From positions 39,716,002 through 39,780,001 of the forward strand of contig OX439046.1 of the NCBI GenBank assembly GCA_949317995.1: a stretch of DNA of 64,000 nt, written 5' to 3'. The first letter of the stretch is position 1, and each line of letters opens with the position of its first letter. This DNA is from Acholoe squamosa (Eukaryota; Annelida; Polychaeta; Phyllodocida; Polynoidae). The translations under genes were made by a program, and so were the position numbers. Under the pieces are notes generated by a model that was not told the DNA's origin, searched no databases, and worked only from the letters and a program-made list of their open reading frames with translations. Positions 55,272-64,000 of the stretch are shown in pieces.

Positions 55272-55825
55272 CCTGTTAACACAACGAGTGTGTTGTCCTG
55301 TACTGTGTACTGTTATATGTTGTAACCTAGTTCAATGTATATTTGAGCCGGTCATGAGTTTCTGGAAAAGGCCCTATGACAATGTACCCATGGTTTTGGA
55401 CGGATAATCCGGTGGATATGCTTATGCTATCCATAAACTCCATAATACCTAGCGAGTTGTCATAGTTGAACCCTGAGTACGGACGAACGACCGATCAGGT
55501 ATTGTATTGTTTTTATGTAAGGGCGCTTGACCTAATTAAGGGCACGCGGGAAAGTTGTCGACCCATTTTCGAATGGTCACGTGAGGCGCCGGTTTGATCA
55601 TGCGCAGCGATTCAAGTTCGAGTATCCCCCCATATTGTCTTATTCCTGCAAAGGAAGAAGACGTGGCCGAGGGTGGTCTTACTCTTGTTGGAGTCTGATA
55701 GCCCGTGACAGCCATATTCCGAGGTGTGCCCTCGTTAAAAGGCACCCGCCTTTCACTGGGTAAGCAGTACTTACTGCTTATCCGGTGAATTGGGATATTT
55801 TATCCCCGAACAGCCACTTCTGTCG
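55272..55825 (+). other. Spacer between pol and ORF3 of TE-D
   Basis: 554 nt, non-coding. It holds an E-box TCACGTGA (55577-55584), a CATGCGCA half NRF1-like site (55599-55606) and an acceptor-like TTTTATCCCCGAACAG shortly before the ORF3 ATG. It could be an internal promoter or the site of splicing for an ORF3 mRNA (inference). Confidence 0.4.
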
Positions 55826-58800
55826 ATGGCAGAAGAGGCCGTCCGCCTTGGCGGTGGTGCCGGTGCCAGCACCCCGCCAGAGTATGGAAGTGGTTCTCCC
55901 CAGAGTCCCACTTATACATACGACGATCAGCAATACGATGCTGATTGTGATCAGATGGATCAACAAATGAATGTTGATCAGTACTTCTCTGGAGTAGACG
56001 ATAGCGACATAGAATCGTTCTATGACGCATCCGACAACTCCAGACAAGTTAGTCCTGAACGCCGAGGTGTTCAACAACAAACTGATGTAGGTGAGCCTTA
56101 CGTAGCCCCTCCATCCGAAGGTTTGAGTGGAGAACCGGCAGGAGCCCAGTCTCATGACAGGGCTCTGATGCCACCTCCCCCTCAACTGCCGCCCCGTCTT
56201 GGTGGGAGTACCTCATTCGGTGCTTTGGGACCTGCTTCTCCGGTTGACAGGCCAATGTACCTAGAGCTGCCCCTCCCAGAGAGTCCAGAATGGCACGATG
56301 TAGCCGGTCCCTATGACGGACGGATGTTAGCAATTTCTGAGGAAATGCTGATACCCACCTGTTATGGGACGTCCAGAGAGGTTGATGAACGTGTTGTCAA
56401 CGCAATCTGGGAATGTGATGGCCAAAGGATTGGTAGTCCACTTATGGTTTCGTAAAGCCGTCTGGGACGCAGAAATGGCTTTCCGAAGGAATCCCTCTTA
56501 TAGGCCTTCCTACGTGTCTGACAAAACGGGTTATACCGGTGTCAAGGCAGATGAGGTCTCTAGATACATAGATAGAGACCAGATCCTACTGTTAGGCACA
56601 GCGGATGAGTATGAAGCAGCAGGTAACGCTGTTGTGGATTACTGTCCAGGGGTCCCCATTACGTCTCAAACCATTGAGGCAGAAGAGGCCCGTATTGGTG
56701 TGTCTCCACTAGACAGACTCGGGGTAATACAGGACCTCGTAGTACGTCTATTGGAGAGGCAGTATGGACTGGCGCATCCGGAGTTAGTACCCGGACCCGC
56801 ACCCGTGCAAGTAACAGCCAAGATGGCCGATCGGATGGACCGTCTCATGTCTCCTGCTGAAGCTCCTACCTTGGGAGGCGCAGCAGTAGTACCTGAGAAG
56901 GCCCTACCTGATGCAGATGTTTCCCTTAAAACTGCTCAGTCTACCCCTACGAAGACTGAGCAAGTAAAGGAGAAAGCAGCTGGTGGAAAGGGTAAAGCAA
57001 CCCCTACCAAAGGTAAGGGTAAAGGGAAGCGGTCAGGAACCGAACCCTCTACCAGCACGAGTGTGGCCGACAGTACCCGAACCCGTCGGGTGTCTCCACG
57101 CTCGGCCAATAAGAAGAGCACTAAGGCTTCGGATGTCTCCGGCAATGAGACGGACGCATCCGAGCCTGGCACTTCTACTAATGGCAGATCCCGCAGGCGG
57201 AATAAGAAGAGGGTTGACCAACGCAAACCTGAACCTATCGAGGTAGACGTTCAAGCTGATAATACAGAAGCTGAACCGGCTGTCCCAACCGTAAAAGTTG
57301 AGCTCAGTGTGCCAATCGTCAAGCTACACGACGTAATGGCCGATTTGAGTGGAGACGCTCAAGATGCCGCAGCCCAGGTTCTCGCGGGTCAACAACCCGT
57401 TGTGCAACCTGTGGATGTACCATCCGACCCGGAGGGAGAGGAGCCGGTTGACCCAGTTGTGGATGCCACTCCGACTGACGAGCAAGAGGCTGCTATCTGG
57501 GCTAACGCCAATAGCAACTTTGCCGACTTCATTCCTCTACACAGGGGACACCTGAAGGGGAGTAAATCCGTATGGAGACTGCCCCCTCGGATCACCTGTG
57601 AGAAGCGTGAAGATATGGAGGAATGGCTTCGCAAGAAGCTCTCCGATAGAAAACCGGCCAATATGTACTGGATCTATTGGGAATTCATTAAGAATTCGCC
57701 CAATGGTCTGTACAATTACGACCAGAAGGGCAAGCTCAAGTTTGCTCTAGATGAGTACTACAGGGAGGATCGTAAGGATTGTCCCTTTCAACGTTGTACT
57801 CAAAGTGAGGGTGAGGTTGAATTCTTCATCGAGAAAGACGAGTTCCTTCGTCATCTCGTGGAGGTTCATATGCACCAGAGGCCAGAATATGTCTGCGACC
57901 GGGAGGTTGGCAAGAAATGTGCTAAATGCACAGGATGTGTCACCCCCCGACGCGGAGACATGGTCCGGCACTATGTGACTTCGCATGGAGAGGGCCTGGA
58001 GGCAGCCATAGATCGGGTGATGAAAATTCACTCTGAACTCTATGGTAACCTTAAGGGCCTCAATGCAGAGAAGTTGGCTTCCCTCACACCGAGTACGAAG
58101 CAGTTTGCGCCTACGGTTCCTGGTACTAACCAGAAACTAAAGGCTCAGTTTGCCCAGACTCCCGGGTCCGGCAAACTAGAGTACGCTCAGGAGGAGTACG
58201 ATCTGTTGAACGAATGGAGGAGCAACAAGGCCCGCCGTCGTGGTGGGGCTTATGTAACTCCATCCGGAGAACAGATCCGAAGCCACAGGGATTACCGCCA
58301 GGGACCCTCCGCGGCAGATAGGAAGAGACAGGCGTCTGAATCTCCAAGCCGAGCCAGGTCACCACTGGAGGCGTTGGAGAGACAGACGAATGGGGGAAGG
58401 AAGAAGCCACATCTTCCATCTCCTACTGGAACTCCTTCCCATTATGGACGAGCACCAACTCCACTAGGTGCACAGAACCCGACATTCTTTGGTGTCAGTG
58501 GACCGGGTGGCCAGTCTTCCCGGAAACACGCGCCTTTGAATGTCAAAGACCCGAAGCAGTACCCTGCTATGGGCCCACCCGGACCAGAGATGCAAATCTT
58601 TGATCAGTACGGGAGGGTCAAGCAGGAACTGCCGACAGTAGGAGGTCAAGCTCCCCGACCTACAATGAGTGCTGTGGTGAGACAACGTCCACCCGCGCCA
58701 TTGTTGACAGCCAAAGACCTTAGAAGGGAATTGTCGCGGTTGCCCCTAGCTCAGGGATTACCAAAGCAAGGCCCTTCTTCGACCACTGCTAGTGCGGCTA

Positions 58801-59439
58801 CTACTGCGGTTGCTTCTTCGCACACGCGGGTAGCTGTCACTGCGAGTGGGTCTGGAGCACAGCCGAAGCCTCAGGGTCAGGTACCCCCACCTGGTGCTGT
58901 GGTTCATCGGCCTAAGCTGATCCAGACAGTGGAGACAGAAGGAGGACAAATTGTCTTGCAATATTCAGAGCAAGCAATTTGAGACGTTAGAGCACCATCT
59001 GGAAAACCTCCACCTGGATATGTATCGTCGGACCGTGTCGAGCACTCTCCAGTGCATTGACGCGATCCAGAAGTCAGAGATCAACCGGATCTCGACTCAG
59101 ATAAAGGCGGATGTTGCCAAAGATAAGCAGGAAGCTGCTAATCTGCGGCAGGAGGCCCTATCCGAGAAGGAAACAGCTTCTCAGATGCTCGACCTAGAAC
59201 GAGCAACGAACATGAAGAACCAGCAAAAGTTCTTCAAGGTTTTTGGAGTTATCATGGATAACTGGGACGGCACACCTGAGCATGCTTTGAACCTGTTCGA
59301 GGCACGCCAAAAGGTGAAACTAACACCTGCTGTCCCCGCATTGGCACCTACGGATGGAACCGGTGTGGACCCCCCCGTTCAGCCACAGGCTCAACAACCG
59401 GGTCCAAACCAGCCACCCGAGGAGAACATGGAACAGTGA
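55826..59439 (+). pseudogene. ORF3 of TE-D, two frameshifts
   Basis: Starts MAEEAVRLGG at 55826. The first frame runs to about 56440, the second covers about 56400-58982 and the third about 58955-59439. Family marks: GPYDGRML (compare YDGRYLYV); ITSQTIEAEEARIGVSPLDR; a Lys/Ser/Thr-rich linker; WANANSNFADFIP; a Cys/His region CPFQRC ... FLRHLVEVH ... CDRE ... CAKCTGC ... RHYVTSHG (57780-57990); TPGSGKL; PGPEMQ; a C-terminal coiled coil; and FGVIMDNWDGTPEHALNL followed by a Pro/Gln-rich tail. Without the two shifts it would be about 1,200 residues, larger than in TE-B. Function unknown; same reasoning as for TE-B ORF3. Confidence 0.82.
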
Positions 59440-60831
59440 AAACTGTTGCATGGAGATTGGGCATAATTGTGTGTCCCGGGGTGCTATTACCTATGTATTG
59501 TTGGATAGGAAACCATTTTTTTATCCAACCCGTATTGATTCGGGTACCAAACTGTACCCTAATCCGGAAACTGAAAACAGAAGGAGAAACAAACAACTCA
59601 CTCTGGAGGAGGAGTATGAATGCTGTAAACACCATAATTGTACTGTGCCATAATATAATGACTATGCCTATTATAAAATCATGGACAATTTACACTAATA
59701 TGGACTTTTGAACTACAAACCGGATTTACTACTACACCACTACTATTTGTGAGCTAGCACTACAGGCATCAGGGTTTAGCTACGCCCATAAAGTCCATCA
59801 ACAGTCTACAACTGGATCTACTATTACCTCCAGTTAGCTAGCACTACAGGCATCAGGGTTTAGCTACGCCCATAAAGTCCATCAACAGTCTACAACTGGA
59901 TCTACTATTACCTTCAGTTAGCTAGCACTACAGGCATCAGGGTTTAGCTACACCCACCAACAAGTTTTACTATAGCACTTCAGGCATCAGGGTTCAGCTC
60001 GCCCATACCAAGACATCAGCAGCATCCGACTCCTGTTACATCCTCCAATCATGAAAACAAGTAACTTTGTTGATAATATTATATTGTGTGTAAAATTGTA
60101 TTTATAACTATATAATATCTTTTATAAAGATATATTATTATATAAGGGTACCTATAAATATACGGGATCTGCGAATCCTAAAAGTTGTTTAAGGTAATCT
60201 TAGACCTATAACTGTCTAGATAGGTCATTCCTGGTCTCAATATATTAAGAGACTATATTTCTTCTGTAACTTGTAAATATAAAACACTAAGGTATAAACT
60301 GAGCTGCGTCTCAAAAGTATAAATATTTTTCCATAAAATAAGAGAAGGTCCAACGGATTTCTCTAAACTTAGTATTGTATTACTCAGGTTAATACCTAAT
60401 TGTGTTCATATAGTATCAGATTAATTGTTCATATCTGATCATTAATATTCAATTCACTTTGTAAGGTGGACAGAGTTGTTAATTTAAAAAGTCAAATTTT
60501 TTTTTCCGGGTTCAATAACTGTAATACGATCATTATTTACAACCACCGGTCCTTTTTAGGACCCTACTGTTGTCAAAACGTTACTATAAATCTGTGATAG
60601 TTGTATATTTATCATTTTGTGGTTGTTATAAGCTACTGGTGGAAATGACATGAACGACACTCGATGCTATTATTGTATAATTTTTCGGAAATAGGATAGT
60701 CTTATACTATAGCCTATTTCACATCGAGCAAGTGTAATTAGTACCCCTTTTTAGTATTGTAAACAATCACTTACTAGGTTATTAATACACTGCGGTTTAA
60801 TTACCCCCAAGTTATTGTCTAAGGGGGGCAG
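59440..60831 (+). other. AT-rich 3' region of TE-D with an 84-bp tandem repeat
   Basis: No coding. TACAGGCATCAGGGTTTAGC starts repeats at 59761, 59845 and 59929 (period 84), with a shortened copy near 59979. The rest is very AT-rich, ending in the purine tract before the LTR. Confidence 0.75.
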
Positions 60832-61248
60832 TGTAGGGGTATGGTATTTTACACTTTAACGTTCATGTACCCGTGAGACTCAGACCTAGGTCCTTCGGGT
60901 GTGGTGGGGAAATCCGGATGGCAGGTGGCAGCACCTGCCTCTGGGTTCGTATCCATTACACCAGGGGGCCTACCACTCGTCCGCCACACGTCACGTGGCC
61001 GGTCTGAGTTTCGCGGGCTTTTCCCCTATATAAGGCTGGTCCTAGCCCAGGTTCCTCAGTAGTGGTTTACCCACTGCTCAACCAGGTTGTTACCCGAAAG
61101 GGTAACCGAATGCCCTAGTAGCATGTAGTCCTCTGAGGCTGTGATCGTATGTAACGCAAGCTATGAAATAAAAGCTCGGTTGCCTACCCGAAAACTTTTC
61201 TCTCTCTTCGTTATGATTTAATCTAACTTAACGAGACGAACCATTACA
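60832..61248 (+). repeat. 3' LTR of TE-D
   Basis: 417 bp. Differs from the 5' LTR at about five positions, e.g. CCCAAAAGGG versus CCCGAAAGGG and AACACAAG versus AACGCAAG. TATATAAG at 61027-61034; AATAAA at 61167-61172. Confidence 0.95.
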
Positions 61249-61557
61249 AGGGTTTAAGGACTTGTATCAATGTTCGATTGAATCTTTCTACCTGGCCATC
61301 AGACTGTGGTCTGTATGGGTTGGTTCGAGTTTTACAAATGGCCAAATAGTGGCACATCTCTTGCTACAGGTTGGACTCGAATTCTCGTCCCTGGTCGCTG
61401 TGCATCATTAATGGTGCACCTAAATGTAACACCCACGTAGGATGGTTTCTTCTGGCCATTCTATAACATTTTCCATACTGGCGCTAGGCAACGGCGTCGA
61501 CTGTCTAGTTCGAACCATTGCGGCCACCGCGTTGTGAGCCCCGCAATCATCACAACG
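61249..61557 (-). pseudogene. pol: pol fragment of TE-C continued (integrase core plus RNase H-integrase linker)
   Basis: On the minus strand, from the TE-D edge upwards: ERFNRTLIQVLK, TRTNPYRPQSDG, an in-frame TAG where TE-B has Trp (NLWQ), then MMHSDQGREFES and VLHLGAP. At about 61437 it jumps to the segment ENVIEWPEE ... CDDCGAHNAV, which in TE-B lies some 700 bp earlier in pol. The integrase zinc finger and the first catalytic Asp are therefore deleted. Similarity stops at about 61557, the 5' truncation point of TE-C. Confidence 0.8.
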
Positions 61558-62451
61558 TATTATTGTTGTATTATGAATAGAATTATGTTGTATAGTGGGT
61601 CCTATCGTAAGCACTACAATGCGTAGGTGCTAGGTTAAACATCTTACATTTCATTATGTACTTTGTTATGTGCCCAATAAACGCCTTTAAAAAATGTCAC
61701 TTTTAAAGGGGATGAAAATAACCTCCTCCCATGTCCACTTGTAGGTGTAAAATATCTCACTAATAAATGTGTTAATCACACACAGTCAGGGGGCCCACTA
61801 GGTTTTTCCAGACAACCTTTTATCAACATGTTCCAAATTATAACCTTTTACATTTTGCACCCTACCATGAGACGTGTACCCTCATCATTTTCCCCACCAC
61901 CGGCACCAACACCACCCCATCCGCAGCCTCGGTCAGCGTCTATTGAAACCAGTTCAATAGCCTGGGATCGGTTCTACACTCAACTTTACATGTAAAAGGT
62001 TGACCACCAGAGCCTGGCAAGGAGGACAAAGCACCTTACTAATGGTTTCTCAGTGGAAGTCTTATAGCTGTGGTTGGTGGTTTCATGCAAATTACACTTT
62101 GACACCATTCCTCCAAATGTACAGGGGGGGAAACCACTTGTAGGTGTAAAAATCTCCCGCTAATAAACATGTTAATCACGCACAGTCAGGGGGCCCCACC
62201 TTAGACAAGAATCTAAAATTTGATCTGGAATGTGTATTCACTCTCGCCGCTGTTCAGTCACTCCAGATGTAAAACATCTACTGGGAAAACTAGCTCGCCA
62301 CCTAGGACGTGGCGTGTAAAGGGTTGGGGAGGGCAAGCCTGCCGCCACCACCACTAGCGCACACACCCATTGGCGCTCACTGGTTTGCGGACGAATAACA
62401 AACAATTTTCTTTTGATGTTCAAGCTAGAGTAAAGGAGGCGGAAGAAAATA
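61558..62451. repeat. Interspersed repeat related to 40400-41500
   Basis: ATCAACATGTTCCAA and TTTTACATTTTGCACCCTACC (61810-61870), then CAGAGCCTGGCAAGGAGGAC and ACCTTACTAATGGTTTCTCA (61985-62055) match segments at 40955-41000 and 41245-41300. So the same repeat family flanks the TE-C/TE-D complex on both sides. Nothing else is recognised. Confidence 0.5.
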
Positions 62452-62660
62452 AGGTAGGGTAGGTAGGTGTGAAAGGGGTATGGTAGGATAGGGTGGGGTA
62501 GGGGTAAAGTATGGGTTAGGGGTTACCACTTAAGTAATAGGGGGAGGGAAAAAACGTCCCACATTCGCGTATGTATAACATACACACACCCCATACCCTA
62601 CCCTATATAACCCCTACCTACCTTTACCTACCCACTCACTCTACCTACCTACCTAGCCTA
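62452..62660. repeat. GGGTA-type G-rich tract and inverted C-rich partner
   Basis: GGTAGGGTAGGTAGG-like sequence (62452-62530) faces CCTACCCTATATAACCCC and CCTACCTACC-like sequence (62585-62660). The arms can pair imperfectly, and the G strand has many short G-runs. A TATATAA lies in the right arm, 70 bp before the ATG at 62672. Confidence 0.55.
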
Positions 62661-62671
62661 CCACCACAACA

Positions 62672-63160
62672 ATGGCAAATGCAAAATATCCTACAGATTT
62701 CTCACTGTTTAAAATCAGTGAACTAATTGGAGACGATCCTTTAAAGTAGTTAGCACCTGCTTTAGGAATTCACATGGATGCACTACACTATCTTACATGT
62801 GAAGACAGTCCCCCTGAGCATTATGGAAGGCTTATGCTGTGGAAATACTTGGACCAAATCCACCCTTTCATATATGAAAAACTAAGGTCTGCTTTAAAAA
62901 ACATCGGTCTAGGGAAAGCAGCTTTCATTGACTGACACAGAACTCACCACTTTGACCACACCCATCTCAAAACTAGGTGATGGTCGTAAACCTTTTGAAG
63001 TGTTGAGGATATGGAAATATTGCAGCCGCTGGTTTTATTGGACGTCCTACGTGCACTCAACTTGAAAAAGGCAAGCTGTTATGCAGCAAAATCATTGGAA
63101 GCAGTGGAAAAGACCACGCACGAAAAAAGAATGGCTGATGACGTAGTCGCTTTGCTTTAA
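62672..63160 (+). pseudogene. Decayed tandem death-fold (death-domain-like) gene
   Basis: The ATG at 62672 starts MANAKYPTDFSLFKISELIG. A TAG (62747-62749) falls inside DDPLK-LAPALGI, and the frame continues HMDALHYLTCEDSPPEHYGR, LMLWKYLDQ and LRSALKNIGLGKAA to a TGA (62933-62935). The pattern LA-LG ... R-ML-W ... L--AL--IG--A is the classic six-helix death-domain layout. A second unit follows: TPISKLGDGRKPFEVLRIW in another frame (62940 on), then LQPLVLLDVLRALNLKKASC back in the first frame to TAA (63158-63160). So there were two tandem death-fold domains, now broken by one stop and two shifts. Upstream exons are possible; as it stands it is a pseudogene. Family call from pattern only. Confidence 0.5.
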
Positions 63161-64000
63161 AAAAAAACACTGTCGCTGCTGCTGCTGCTGCTGGTTGAAA
63201 AAAAAGGGGGTCACCAACGATGGAAAGCCACAAGTCACCAAGCGATAGGAGAAGTTAAGCGAGAGCACCCTTAGTGAAAGAGAGAGAAAGAGACAGAGAG
63301 AGAGACAGAGAAATGCACTGGATCTGGAGCCTGACGACACAGGCAGAGGCACACCGGAAGAGGCCGGAAGCAGACGAACTTATGTCTCTGGACACTCCTA
63401 AGGAGGATAGCTACTGGTAAGTGTGTCACAGAGGATCCTCAACAAGGCGCACACATGAGAGGTTGTGTGGCACAGGGACGAGGCACACATGTAAGAGGTT
63501 AAATGGGTGCTGAACTGCAGCCTGTTGGGCTATGGGAGGCGGAGGGGTGATGGTCGGTGGGGGTTCTATTATGCTTGTTGAGGAGCCGCCTTGTTATAGT
63601 TCTGAGGAAGAGACTGGAGGGAAAGCTGTGTTCGTTTTCTAAATAGGGGTTAATCCTAAAGCATAGTGCACCCTTGAAATGGGGTGAATCTTTATAAGGG
63701 GAGGCTTAACTCGCATTCCAAATGGGGTAGCTAGCAATACAATAACCGAACTCGGGAATTCCACTAATTAGGTTTCACCTCACTCCAGTCTCCACTCACG
63801 GCTTGAATTTCTCCACTCGTCCCTCTCCACTGGCAACATTACCATATTCTTGGGGAATAATCTCGGACTAGCATCAAGGTTAGAGCTTTGTGTTTAAATT
63901 CCTATGCCCATATGGAAAGAAAACACAATTGGGTACTTCATCTCCAAGGGTTTTTATTGCATCGAAACACGTGTGCCAATCCAAGTCCAATACAATTCAG
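63161..64000. other. Non-coding end of window
   Basis: A short GCT-repeat tract (63174-63193) and a GAGA-rich tract (63280-63312). No open frame with recognisable similarity. Confidence 0.5.

Larger units (their letters stand above)
48060..61248 (+). mobile_element. TE-D: complete but inactivated Ty3/gypsy element with extra 3' ORF
   Basis: 5' LTR (48060-48476), PBS, gag, pol, ORF3, AT-rich region, polypurine tract (AAGGGGGGCAG before 60832) and 3' LTR (60832-61248). A 4-bp target duplication AGGG flanks it (48056-48059 and 61249-61252). The LTRs differ at about five of 417 positions, so the insertion is fairly recent, yet gag, pol and ORF3 all carry frameshifts. It is inserted in the integrase of TE-C. 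Confidence 0.96.

Overview
The window is nuclear DNA of an animal, most likely a marine invertebrate. I cannot name the species. The reasons are one 3' coding exon of a host gene with a clear splice acceptor (5003-5745), animal-type LTR retrotransposons, a LINE fragment, many short inverted-repeat elements, large minisatellites and a decayed death-domain gene. There are no prokaryotic operons. Host coding content is very low; the window is mostly mobile DNA.

Layout. 1-1209 is the 5' end of an old minus-strand Ty3/gypsy copy (TE-A). 1210-5002 is repeat-rich intron sequence ending at the acceptor of a beta-lactamase-like (gigasin-6-like) gene on the plus strand. 5746-23141 is non-coding and repeat-rich: Harbinger-like and other MITEs, a remnant of a mobile-element ORF1 (11952-12301), a 2.4-kb minisatellite of 28-bp units (16450-18905) and a 1.1-kb foldback structure (20045-21165). 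23142-35980 is a 12.8-kb apparently intact Ty3/gypsy element on the minus strand (TE-B). 35981-41560 holds a tRNA-derived SINE, interspersed repeats and a cluster of promoter-like motifs. 41560-42144 is a LINE reverse-transcriptase fragment. It is interrupted by TE-C (minus strand), which is itself split at 48059/61249 by TE-D (plus strand, 13.2 kb, 48060-61248). 61558-64000 has more repeats and a decayed death-domain gene.

Main result. TE-B, TE-C and TE-D are three distinct families of one Ty3/gypsy lineage. They share an unusual plan: LTR - coiled-coil/zinc-knuckle Gag - (-1 frameshift) - Pol (protease, RT, RNase H, integrase, AT-hook-like tail) - a spacer of about 510-555 nt - a third large same-strand ORF (ORF3, about 980 aa when intact) - a long AT-rich 3' region - LTR. 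ORF3 sits where env would be, but no envelope features are visible. It has a conserved WANA block, a two-part Cys/His zinc-finger region, TPGxGKL and PGPE motifs, a C-terminal coiled coil and (in TE-B and TE-D) an FGV-WDGTPE motif. I do not recognise this protein. TE-B has LTRs identical by eye and all three frames open, so it may be recently or currently active. TE-D has about 1% LTR divergence and several frameshifts. TE-C is older and 5'-truncated.

How the parts work together (known from the Ty3/gypsy family plus inference). Gag and Gag-Pol would assemble particles, a tRNA would prime at the shared PBS, and Pol would copy and integrate the DNA. ORF3 would supply an extra nucleic-acid-binding or structural function, possibly from a spliced mRNA or an internal promoter.
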